A stretch of 7,281 nt of DNA from Leptolinea sp. GTDB taxonomy: Bacteria > Chloroflexota > Anaerolineae > Anaerolineales > Anaerolineaceae. The DNA lies in contig JALHEL010000201.1 in the NCBI GenBank assembly GCA_022837205.1, positions 1-7,281 of the forward strand, written 5' to 3'. Positions 1-6,361 of this stretch are shown piece after piece; the first letter of the stretch is position 1; the number at the start of each line of letters is the position of its first letter. The notes under the pieces are model-generated. The model saw only the letters and a list, made by a program, of their open reading frames with translations, had not been told where the DNA came from and did not search any database. A program made the position numbers and the translations under genes.

Positions 1-22
1 CCGTGCCGATTTTTGTGTAGGC

Positions 23-49
23 GACGGCGTGCTTCGCAAGGACGCCGTC
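23..49. repeat. Hairpin unit near the left end of the repeat element
   Basis: GACGGCGT (23-30) pairs with ACGCCGTC (42-49) around an 11-nt loop in which CTT and AAG can pair further. The same motif recurs at 336-362, where CGGCGTGCTTCGCAAGG is followed by ACGCCGTCCC. The two copies help form the inverted termini of the element. Confidence 0.6.
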
Positions 50-80
50 CCGTTTCGTGTGGTCGTAAAAATTATTGTAG

Positions 81-108
81 GGGTCGGTGCCACACCGACC
101 CTTTTTTT
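81..108 (+). terminator. Terminator-like stem-loop with T tract
   Basis: GGGTCGGTG (81-89) and CACCGACCC (93-101) form a perfect 9-bp GC-rich stem with a 3-nt loop, followed directly by seven T residues (102-108). This has the form of a rho-independent terminator on the + strand and could end transcription from an unseen upstream gene, insulating the cas operon. It also lies inside the repeat element and resembles dispersed intergenic hairpins, so it may be part of the repeat rather than a dedicated terminator. Confidence 0.55.
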
Positions 109-211
109 CATAAACCACAAAATACCAATATTGGAATTTTTCAAAAAATATATTGATCCAATTTCCAAATTTGTGTCGTGATGTTATTTCGCCTTTGCCC
201 TCACCCTACCC

Positions 212-327
212 TCTCCCGTCGGGCGAGGGTTGAACGAAACGGGACGTCGAGGACGCCGTCCCCTACGAGCTTTCTCCCGTCGGGCGAGGGTTGAACGACA
301 CGGGACGTCGAGGACGCCGTCCCCTAC
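212..327. repeat. Two 55-bp direct repeats
   Basis: Positions 212-266 and 273-327 are identical except for one base (GAACGAAAC against GAACGACAC), separated by 6 nt. Each begins TCTCCCGTCGGGCGAGGG, which can fold back on itself, and ends in GGACGCCGTCCCCTAC. That end motif appears once more at 351-366. The unit looks like a tandemly duplicated dispersed intergenic repeat, not a CRISPR repeat. Confidence 0.8.
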
Positions 328-382
328 ACAAGAACCGGCGTGCTTCGCAAGGACGCCGTCCCCTACAAAAAAATCGGCACGG

Positions 383-590
383 GTAAGTTTGTGAGTATTT
401 CTTTTAAATTGATTATAATGAAGTGATAAAGTATTTTAATGTTTGAACATCCATTTTACGATCATTTAAATGGAGCGGTTTCATAATTTTCAACCCGAAA
501 AACCGGCTGTCCGGAGCGACTTTTAATCCCGGTGTTTGATTTTCAATCTGTTCGCAAGCGAACCCTCCGTAATCAAGAAGAAAACTGTTC
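383..590 (+). other. Non-coding leader upstream of the CARF gene
   Basis: This stretch holds the candidate promoter and then no credible gene. A hairpin pairs TCCATTT (450-456) with AAATGGA (468-474) around an 11-nt loop. GTTCATGAAC (587-596), a perfect 10-bp palindrome, spans the CARF start codon. A tiny ORF at 470-526 (18 residues, starting MERFHNFQ) has no visible ribosome binding site and is not called. I recognise no riboswitch or RNA gene. Confidence 0.4.
389..419 (+). promoter_or_regulatory. Candidate sigma-70-type promoter for the cas operon
   Basis: A perfect TATAAT lies at 414-419 just downstream of the repeat element. The best -35 match is TTGTGA at 389-394 (four of six consensus bases), but the 19-nt spacer is long. 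If used, transcription would start near 426 and leave a leader of about 165 nt before the CARF gene. This is the best promoter candidate seen upstream of the operon. Confidence 0.4.
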
Positions 591-1490
591 ATGAACCAAA
601 ATATCCTGATCGCAACCATCGGAACCGAACCGCAAATTATTTCCAACATGATCGAACTGACAGCTCACCGATCGGATCCGGTGCGATTTGATCGGGTCAT
701 CGTCCTCCATTCCCAATCAAACAATCCCCAATTACTTTCCGCGATAAAAACCCTAAAAAAAGATTTCCGCACACCGGAAATCCAGCCTTATGCATTCCGC
801 TATGACTTCATCCCATTACAGAAAAATCCGCGGGAGTGCGTGGTCGAAGCGGATGACGAAAAACAGGTGGATATTTATTTTGAAGTCGTTTATTCGATTA
901 TTGCCGATCTGAAGAAAAAAGGCGCTCGCATCCATTTTTTATGCTCCGGCGGCAGAAAATTGATGGCAATGCTCAATATGGTCGTCGCTCAGATTTTGTT
1001 TGATGAGCGGGATCGGTTATGGTATTTAATCTCATCCGATAAATACGTCAGTCAAAGAAAAATGCATCCGGCATCGGAAGCGGATTACGCTGAAATGAAA
1101 TTGATTTCCATCCCTTTCTTATCTTGGAAAGACTATTCCGCTGAAACGGCTCCGGATAACCCTCTGAATCCCGCGGAAGCGATTCAATCCGCCAGAACAA
1201 TGCTTTTTGCCGAAAAAAGTCGAAAAGCCGCTGATTTCTTTCTTCGTTATTGCACTCGAACGGAACAAAAGATTTCCGAAATCTTGGCATTATCCGGATC
1301 GGGGAATGCGGAAATTGCCGGAAAACTGCACATTTCCGAACGGACGGTTGAAACTCACCTCCGGAACATTTTTATGAAAGCGGCATCCTATTGGGGAATG
1401 CCGAACGTATCCAGAACACAGTTTGTCTCATTGACGCAGATCTATTTTTTGTCAAAAATCAGGGAAATTACTGATGACAAGCCCGAATAA
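591..1490 (+). CDS. CARF-domain protein (NE0113-like) with C-terminal LuxR-type HTH
   Basis: This 299-aa protein probably senses cyclic oligoadenylate made by the neighbouring Cas10. The N-terminal CARF domain (about residues 1-180) begins with a beta strand leading into GTEPQ (11-15), the dinucleotide-fold loop of the NE0113/Csx family. It has the second family motif SGGRK (119-123) after a hydrophobic strand, followed by a helix. The C-terminus (about 222-287) matches the LuxR/GerE helix-turn-helix: TEQKISEILALSGSGN, then AEIAGKLHISERTVETHLRN (240-259). No HEPN, PD-(D/E)XK or membrane segment is present, so a DNA-binding output is more likely than RNA cleavage. Some NE0113-family proteins are annotated as ring nucleases, so cOA degradation remains possible. 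The start at 591 opens directly on the first CARF strand, but its ribosome binding site is weak (AGAAG, 575-580 region). The gene ends 78 nt before cas10 on the same strand. The CARF and HTH assignments are strong; the function is inferred. Confidence 0.85.
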   Translation: MNQNILIATIGTEPQIISNMIELTAHRSDPVRFDRVIVLHSQSNNPQLLSAIKTLKKDFRTPEIQPYAFRYDFIPLQKNPRECVVEADDEKQVDIYFEVVYSIIADLKKKGARIHFLCSGGRKLMAMLNMVVAQILFDERDRLWYLISSDKYVSQRKMHPASEADYAEMKLISIPFLSWKDYSAETAPDNPLNPAEAIQSARTMLFAEKSRKAADFFLRYCTRTEQKISEILALSGSGNAEIAGKLHISERTVETHLRNIFMKAASYWGMPNVSRTQFVSLTQIYFLSKIREITDDKPE

Positions 1491-1543
1491 AAGGGTTCTA
1501 ATCATCATCAGATCAAACGGACGGGCTTATCCGTTCCGGGAAA

Positions 1544-1553
1544 TTGTTAACAA
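1544..1553. promoter_or_regulatory. Perfect palindrome just upstream of the cas10 ribosome binding site
   Basis: TTGTTAACAA is a perfect 10-bp dyad directly abutting the cas10 Shine-Dalgarno sequence, in the only gap above 20 nt within the operon. A helix-turn-helix regulator such as the adjacent CARF protein could bind such a site, but a 10-bp AT-rich palindrome can easily occur by chance. Confidence 0.25.
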
Positions 1554-1561
1554 AAAGGAGG
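1554..1561 (+). promoter_or_regulatory. Strong ribosome binding site setting the cas10 start
   Basis: AAAGGAGG is a near-ideal Shine-Dalgarno sequence. Two ATG codons follow: 1565 (3 nt away, a frame that stops after 16 codons) and 1569 (7 nt away, the cas10 frame). Spacing and frame both favour 1569. Confidence 0.85.
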
Positions 1562-1568
1562 AAGATGA

Positions 1569-4394
1569 ATGCATCAGAAAACCATAGAAGCCGCATATGC
1601 CGGTTTATTTCATGATTTCGGAAAGATTTTACAACGCTCCCAATTAACTCCCTGGCAGTTGCCGGAGGGAATCGAGAGGGAAGGCCAGCCGGTTCATGCC
1701 GGTTGGACGCAGAAATTTGCGGAAGATGCGGATAAGAATTATCGTGCCGCTGCATTACACAGCGCCTTTCATCATAACCCGGAAAAATCGCCGGCAGCGG
1801 ATCATTATCTGAGTTATCTGATTTCCGTTGCGGATAAACTGAGCGCCGGTGAAAGATCCGATGAAGAGTCCGAAAAAGGCAATAAAAACCCGCCCAAACA
1901 GATGTGTTCCATTTTTGATCGAGTCAGAGAAAGTCAATCCGATTCAACCAAGCCGAAAAATTATCTGCCGTTGGATAAGATCACGTTGAGTGAGGATGCG
2001 ATTTTTCCGCGGCGGGAGTTCGAGTCACAACCGCAAGAATCTTATGAAAGGATCGTTCAGACGCTGAAGGAAAGCCTGCGACAGGTAAGCGGAGATGCCG
2101 AAACAGACCTGGAACGGTTGTTGGTTTCTTTACGGGATAATGCCTGGTCGGTTCCTTCTTCCTATTATTATGATATACCGGATGTCTCTCTTTACGACCA
2201 CTCGCGCACCACGGCGGCTATCGCCGTCTGTTTGCGGGACCTGCCGGAATCGACACTCGTTCGATTATTCGAGGCTCTTCAAGCGTCTTTCAGGAATCAT
2301 CCGCCGGCGAAGGAACAGCAGGATCTGTTAAATCAACCCGCGGCGTTACTGGTGGGAGGAAGCTTCTCCGGCATTCAGAATTTTATTTATACTGTTGCCG
2401 GAGATAAAGCCGCTCAGTCATTGAGAGGGCGGTCCTTTTTCATTCAGATCCTGACGGAAGTGATCTTACGGTATATTCTGAAACGGTTGGAGATCCCGTA
2501 TTGCAATGTAATTTACTCGGGGGGCGGAGCTTTTTATCTGATCGCTCCTCTGTCAGCCGGCGATACAATTTCTCAACTGCAGGCCGAAATCAGCGGAATT
2601 TTGCTTCGCTATCATGGCACTTCGCTTTATCTCTCGCTCGCTTTTTGCGAAATCCCTTTCAGCGGATTCAAAAAAGGTGCGTTTCCCGTTTATTGGAATC
2701 GCATGCATGAAAAGTTGAACGAGAAAAAGCAGCATCGATACACCGAGTTGGGTGCCGGTATGCATGAGCTGATTTTTACCCCCGAACCGCACGGCGGGAA
2801 CCGTGAGGATGTTTGTTCGGTTTGCGGGGAGGAAAAGGAAAAAACCGCCTTAATCGATCCTCAAAAGGAAGATCGCATCTGTCCGACCTGCCGGTCCTTT
2901 GCGGATGTGTTCGGCGGCGTTTTACCGCGGACGGCTTATATCCGTCTGTCGATCGGAAAACCGCTCGAAACCGAACCGGGATCGATCGAGAATACACTGG
3001 CGGCATTCGGAGCCGGATTGGAACTCTTTGATAAAAAAGGCAATCCGCTCAGCGAAAAAAGTCTCATTCCCGAGCCGGAACGGTTCATACTGTGGGAAAC
3101 GGATGATCCGGCGTCCGATTGGCATCCGCCGGTAGCGGATCGACCTTGCGTCACTTGGCGCCGGTATATGCTCAATCGGATTCCGCGGGCAACTTTTGAC
3201 GAAATGCAGGAAGCCATTCCGGCCGGGATTAAACGGCTCGGAGTTTTACGGATGGATGTCGATAACCTGGGCAGTCTGTTTAAAGACGGATTCGGCAAGG
3301 GTGAAAAGAGCATCGCCACATTCTCCCGAATTTCGACATTAAGCTTTCAGATGTCTCTCTTCTTTGAAGGATATCTGAAAAAAATCTGTGAAGAATATCA
3401 GAATATTTACAGTGTCTATTCCGGCGGAGATGATTTGTTTTTGATCGGTCCTTGGCAGGAAATTACGAGATTGGCTCCTGCCATCAGACAAAAATTCAAT
3501 CAATACACCTGTGAAAACCCCGATTTTCATATCAGCGGAGGAATGGCGTTTATCCACGGAAAATATCCGGTGATTCAAGCCGCAAAAGATGCCGGCGATG
3601 CACAAGAAAAAGCAAAATCGAAAGAAGGAAAAAATGCCTTCACATTTTTGGACGAAGCTTGGTATTGGGAGGATTATTTGAAATTACAGGGATATGAAGA
3701 TCAATTGAGAGAAATGATCGAACAAAAAGATTGTCCGGCTTCCCTCTTGCAGTTATTGCAGCAATTGGATCGGGAAAAAATCGAATCGGGAAAACCGGTC
3801 TACGGCCGCTGGCTCTGGATGGGTGATTATCAATTTGTTCGAATGAAGGAAAGATATGCACAAAATTTGGAGCTGGTAATAGCGTTGGACAAGCTACACC
3901 GGCAAATCAGCCAAGCCGATTATCGGGATATTCATTATTGGGCAAAAGCTGCCCGTTGGGCTCAATTGGCGTTGCGAACAGATCAGAAAGGAAAGTTTAC
4001 AGCTCAGGACAAAGAATCCATCCGGAAGATCATCACGGAAGACGACGACGGCAAAGAGCTGGTTGAATTTTCCAAGCGGATGGGCGAACAATTTGTCAAA
4101 GATGGATTAACCAAAAGTCAGTTTCGGAACATTTTTTCCGAAGCTCGCCGTATTGAAGCGTATTGGGGAAAAGATCCCGTCACCGCCGAACGGCGTCTAA
4201 ATCTGTTGATACCGAAACTCGCTTATCAGGTGGGAAAGGATCCTCATCCCTACCAAATCAGTCTTTTTGCGGATGTGATCACGGAAGCGATTACGCAGGT
4301 CAACCGAGCGGTTGACAAAGAAAAGTCATTTGAAAAATTCATGGATCTGTTCGAAGCCATGTTGGCTTATCATCGCAGCTTCGGCGGCAAATAA
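1569..4394 (+). CDS. cas10: Cas10/Csm1 fused to Csm2 (Cas11), type III-A effector subunit
   Basis: This 941-aa protein is the large subunit of the Csm complex. On target RNA binding, Cas10 normally cleaves ssDNA through its HD domain and makes cyclic oligoadenylates from ATP through its palm domain. The HD domain is at the N-terminus, with H15-D16 in LFHDFGK and the family-typical VADKLSAGER (87-96). The first palm domain includes the SGGGAFYLIA stretch (317-326). A zinc ribbon has CxxC pairs C416/C419 and C438/C441. The second palm has MDVDNLG (562-568) and the cyclase motif GGDD (619-622). The helical C-terminal part runs to about residue 806 (LALRT). Residues about 815-941 are a Csm2 domain joined in frame with a short linker. 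Csm1 proteins are usually about 750-850 aa, so the excess matches one Csm2. HD and GGDD are intact, so both activities are expected. csm3 starts 14 nt downstream. The Cas10 call is near certain, and the fusion is strongly supported by motifs. Confidence 0.95.
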   Translation: MHQKTIEAAYAGLFHDFGKILQRSQLTPWQLPEGIEREGQPVHAGWTQKFAEDADKNYRAAALHSAFHHNPEKSPAADHYLSYLISVADKLSAGERSDEESEKGNKNPPKQMCSIFDRVRESQSDSTKPKNYLPLDKITLSEDAIFPRREFESQPQESYERIVQTLKESLRQVSGDAETDLERLLVSLRDNAWSVPSSYYYDIPDVSLYDHSRTTAAIAVCLRDLPESTLVRLFEALQASFRNHPPAKEQQDLLNQPAALLVGGSFSGIQNFIYTVAGDKAAQSLRGRSFFIQILTEVILRYILKRLEIPYCNVIYSGGGAFYLIAPLSAGDTISQLQAEISGILLRYHGTSLYLSLAFCEIPFSGFKKGAFPVYWNRMHEKLNEKKQHRYTELGAGMHELIFTPEPHGGNREDVCSVCGEEKEKTALIDPQKEDRICPTCRSFADVFGGVLPRTAYIRLSIGKPLETEPGSIENTLAAFGAGLELFDKKGNPLSEKSLIPEPERFILWETDDPASDWHPPVADRPCVTWRRYMLNRIPRATFDEMQEAIPAGIKRLGVLRMDVDNLGSLFKDGFGKGEKSIATFSRISTLSFQMSLFFEGYLKKICEEYQNIYSVYSGGDDLFLIGPWQEITRLAPAIRQKFNQYTCENPDFHISGGMAFIHGKYPVIQAAKDAGDAQEKAKSKEGKNAFTFLDEAWYWEDYLKLQGYEDQLREMIEQKDCPASLLQLLQQLDREKIESGKPVYGRWLWMGDYQFVRMKERYAQNLELVIALDKLHRQISQADYRDIHYWAKAARWAQLALRTDQKGKFTAQDKESIRKIITEDDDGKELVEFSKRMGEQFVKDGLTKSQFRNIFSEARRIEAYWGKDPVTAERRLNLLIPKLAYQVGKDPHPYQISLFADVITEAITQVNRAVDKEKSFEKFMDLFEAMLAYHRSFGGK
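4011..4391 (+). other. csm2: Csm2 (Cas11) domain within the Cas10 fusion
   Basis: Codons 815-941 of the cas10 reading frame encode about 127 residues, the size of a stand-alone Csm2. The pattern is Csm2-like throughout: GKELVEFSKRMGEQFVKDG, then LTKSQFRNIFSEARRIE (847-863; family LTxSQxRN), then LLIPKLAYQVGK (879-890; family xxYQAGR-like), and the closing FEAMLAYHRSFGGK (928-941; family ExxxAYxK). Csm2 forms the inner filament of the Csm complex, bracing crRNA and target alongside Csm3, usually in several copies. The junction carries AAAGGA (3987-3992), which could be a relic of a former csm2 ribosome binding site, but no in-frame ATG, GTG or TTG follows at a usable distance. The first in-frame ATG in this domain (M838, at 4080) would cut off the first helix and lacks a clear Shine-Dalgarno sequence. 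Confidence 0.88.
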
Positions 4395-4408
4395 CGAAAG
4401 GGGAAGAA

Positions 4409-5197
4409 ATGATGTCGAAAATTAAATTAGCCGGAAGAGTTTTTATTCGTTGCGAAATTGAAGCCGTTACCGGTCTTCATATTGGTGGGACGGGCGGATC
4501 GCTTGAAATAGGCGGGATCGACAACCCGGTCATTCGGGATCCGATAACCTTGGAACCTTTGATCCCCGGTTCATCGCTGCGCGGCAAAATGCGATCGCAA
4601 TTGGAGAAAAAATTGGGCAGTCTGCAGAACCAAAAAGTCGGGAAAGCAAGTATCCATGTCTGTAAAGGCGAGGATGCGAAAAATCCCTGTCCGGTATGCC
4701 GTCTCTTCGGTTTACCGGCAACGGAAGGGATCGGTACACCGGCCATTCTACTGGTGCGGGATGTGCGTTTGACGAGTGATTCCATTAAAATGTTGAATAA
4801 CGCCCATACCGATCAGATGTTTACCGAAACCAAAGCCGAAGTGGCGATTGACCGGGTGACGGCAGCGGCTTCTCCTCGCAGTATCGAACGCGTTCCCGCC
4901 GGATCCGTTTTCGGTCCGGCTGAAATGGTGCTTTCCTTCTATCGATCGGAAGATCTATCCTCTCTGTCCGATTTGCTGGATTGTATGCAGTTGGCGGAAG
5001 ATGACTACCTTGGGGGCGGCGGTTCCCGTGGCAGCGGAAAAATTCATTTCCGCGAGCTGACTCTTTCGCTGCGGACCGCGGAAGATTATAGTACGGAGAC
5101 GAAGTTGGGAAAATATGCCGATCTGAAACAGTTTAAGGATGAATACCCGCAGCTCCTTGCTTCGATTAAAAAGGATCTGATATTCGCAGAGGAGTGA
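4409..5197 (+). CDS. csm3: Csm3 (Cas7-family backbone and target-RNA nuclease)
   Basis: This 262-aa protein is the repeating backbone subunit that wraps the crRNA and cuts target RNA at 6-nt intervals. The RAMP/RRM fold starts with TGLHIGG (21-27). IGGIDNPVIRDP (34-45) contains D38, which aligns with the catalytic aspartate D33 of Streptococcus thermophilus Csm3. LIPGSSLRGKMR (51-62) is the typical crRNA-binding loop. H83, C85, C94 and C97 form a likely zinc site, and a glycine-rich LGGGGSRGSGK (201-211) lies near the end. Its length is slightly above the family norm of about 220 residues. Two adjacent ATG codons (4409 and 4412) follow AGGGG at 4399-4403, with spacings of 5 and 8 nt, so 4412 may be the true start. 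The nuclease residue is intact, so target RNA cleavage is expected. Confidence 0.96.
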   Translation: MMSKIKLAGRVFIRCEIEAVTGLHIGGTGGSLEIGGIDNPVIRDPITLEPLIPGSSLRGKMRSQLEKKLGSLQNQKVGKASIHVCKGEDAKNPCPVCRLFGLPATEGIGTPAILLVRDVRLTSDSIKMLNNAHTDQMFTETKAEVAIDRVTAAASPRSIERVPAGSVFGPAEMVLSFYRSEDLSSLSDLLDCMQLAEDDYLGGGGSRGSGKIHFRELTLSLRTAEDYSTETKLGKYADLKQFKDEYPQLLASIKKDLIFAEE

Positions 5198-5200
5198 ATC

Positions 5201-6361
5201 ATGAATTTGGAAATCTACCATATTCGGGGTTCGGCGTTTCACTTCGGCAGGCAAGGCCCCGGGGAGGTTGAAAGCAACGTGACTTTTCCTTCCGACAGCC
5301 TTTTCGCCGCCATGGTTTTTTGTGCGTCCCAGTTGTACGGTTCGCAGGCGATCGAAGAAATGCTGGAACCCTTTCGGGTCGGAAAACCGCCGTTTCTCTT
5401 ATCATCCGTCTTTCCGCGTGCCGGCGGTGTACGCTTTTATCCGAAACCGTTCCGTTCGGGCAAAATTGCCGATCCGAATCGCCACGAAGAATCCTTGCCT
5501 CCTAAAAAAGTGAAAAAGATTGCTTTTGTTTCGGAAAACATTTTCAAATCGTTGCTGAACAGCGGGTCGTTGACCGAAGAAATCAAAAAAGGTGTTTTGA
5601 TGCAAGACGGATCGGTCTTGATATCCCGTGAGGAATTTGCGACACTTTCGTCCGATTTTCGAAAGGAACCGTCCGTCCCTGAACAACGAAAAAAGACAGG
5701 GAAGGCGGATTCCGAGGCCTTCGGTGAGCGTTCGCTGATAGAAACAAAGCTTATCTGGCAACGGATCAAAAGACCGCGGGTGACAGTCGACCGGGAAAAT
5801 TCGGCATCCACCCTGTATTTTTTGGATGAAGTCCGTTTTGCGCCGCATTGCGGTTTGTGGTTCGGGGTGAAACGCTTTGAAGATTCGGATGAAAGTCGGG
5901 ATAAATTCGACGGTATTTTGACCGAATTATCCTGTGCCGGCTGGGGTGGAAAGCGCAGTATCGGGTTGGGAAATTATATCTATGCTCCTGAGCCGCAAAT
6001 CACCTTACCGGATGTGGAGACGTCTGACGCCGTTCCCTGGGTCAGTTTAAGCCGTTATCTGCCGGCGGCGGATGAAATTCCCGCACTGTCCGATTCACAT
6101 TCCGCTTATGCTTTGGACCGGGTGGGCGGTTGGTTATCGCCGGAAGGCAAGGCTGTCGAAAGACGACGAAATCTGAATTTGATTCGCGAAGGATCGGTAT
6201 TGGCATCCGGTCGGAAAGCGGTTTACGGTTCGATGGCGGATGTACAACCGGATTATCTGGGGACCCGCCCGGTGGGGCATCCGGTTTGGCGAAACGGGTA
6301 TGCGTTGGCAGTCGGTTATCCGGCTTTAGCGGAGAAAGGAACGGAAAATGACAAAATATAA
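5201..6361 (+). CDS. csm4: Csm4 (Cas5-family crRNA 5'-tag binding subunit)
   Basis: This 386-aa protein is the Cas5-like RAMP that caps the crRNA 5' handle and anchors Cas10 at the base of the Csm complex. The N-terminus has the family pattern AFHFGRQGPG (12-21), then FPSDSLFAAMV (29-39), like the SDTLFSAL motif of other Csm4 proteins. The glycine-rich loop GWGGKRSIGLG (247-257) is the usual RAMP signature. The C-terminal part includes SLSRYLP (282-288) and VGGWL (308-312). It is longer than the roughly 300 residues common for Csm4, partly from a charged segment at about 150-180 rich in Lys, Arg, Glu and Ser. The start follows AGAGGAG (5188-5194), which lies at the end of csm3, with 6-nt spacing and only 3 nt between the genes, suggesting translational coupling. 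No catalytic function is expected. Confidence 0.93.
   Translation: MNLEIYHIRGSAFHFGRQGPGEVESNVTFPSDSLFAAMVFCASQLYGSQAIEEMLEPFRVGKPPFLLSSVFPRAGGVRFYPKPFRSGKIADPNRHEESLPPKKVKKIAFVSENIFKSLLNSGSLTEEIKKGVLMQDGSVLISREEFATLSSDFRKEPSVPEQRKKTGKADSEAFGERSLIETKLIWQRIKRPRVTVDRENSASTLYFLDEVRFAPHCGLWFGVKRFEDSDESRDKFDGILTELSCAGWGGKRSIGLGNYIYAPEPQITLPDVETSDAVPWVSLSRYLPAADEIPALSDSHSAYALDRVGGWLSPEGKAVERRRNLNLIREGSVLASGRKAVYGSMADVQPDYLGTRPVGHPVWRNGYALAVGYPALAEKGTENDKI
6335..6340 (+). promoter_or_regulatory. Ribosome binding site for csm5 inside csm4
   Basis: AAAGGA lies within the last codons of csm4, 7 nt before ATG 6348. It fixes the csm5 start in an overlapping arrangement typical of coupled translation of complex subunits. 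Confidence 0.7.

Larger units (their letters stand above)
1..382. repeat. MITE-like intergenic repeat element with terminal inverted repeats
   Basis: The first 14 bases (CCGTGCCGATTTTT) are the exact reverse complement of 369-382. The match continues inward with two mismatches over about 30 bp (1-30 against 353-382), followed by a shared small hairpin whose loop is inverted between the two ends. The interior holds four copies of GGACGCCGTCCC (40-51, 251-262, 312-323, 351-362), a terminator-like stem-loop (81-108), an AT-rich stretch (102-190) with the palindrome CCAATATTGG (125-134), and two 55-bp direct repeats. No coding region is supported here. The arrangement looks like a non-autonomous, MITE-like or nested dispersed intergenic repeat. 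The left boundary coincides with the window edge, so the element may extend further and a target-site duplication cannot be checked. Confidence 0.6.

Noticed and set aside
212..366. Possible CRISPR array formed by the repeated units upstream of the operon
   Set aside because: There are only two full copies plus a fragment, the spacing between copies is 6 nt rather than a spacer length, and the units are GC-rich hairpin repeats seen again at position 40 outside any regular spacing.
470..526. 18-residue ORF in the leader as an upstream peptide
   Set aside because: There is no Shine-Dalgarno sequence before its ATG, and the start falls inside a hairpin; nothing supports translation.
413..649. 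Minus-strand ORF of 78 residues overlapping the start of the CARF gene
   Set aside because: It overlaps the well-supported CARF start, shows no family I recognise, and contains the leader and palindrome region; it is most likely a chance frame.
1341..1358. R-X4-H motif (R251 to H256) in the CARF protein as a HEPN RNase active site
   Set aside because: It lies in the recognition helix of a LuxR-type HTH (SERTVETHLRN), where this residue pattern is common and unrelated to HEPN nucleases.
1565..1615. ATG at 1565 as the true start after the strong ribosome binding site
   Set aside because: Its spacing of 3 nt is too short and the frame stops after 16 codons; ATG 1569 has good spacing and opens the Cas10 frame.
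2936..3319. Minus-strand ORF of 127 residues inside cas10
   Set aside because: It is fully contained in a confirmed cas10 region with clear protein motifs on the + strand and shows only low-complexity Ser/Arg/Pro-rich sequence.
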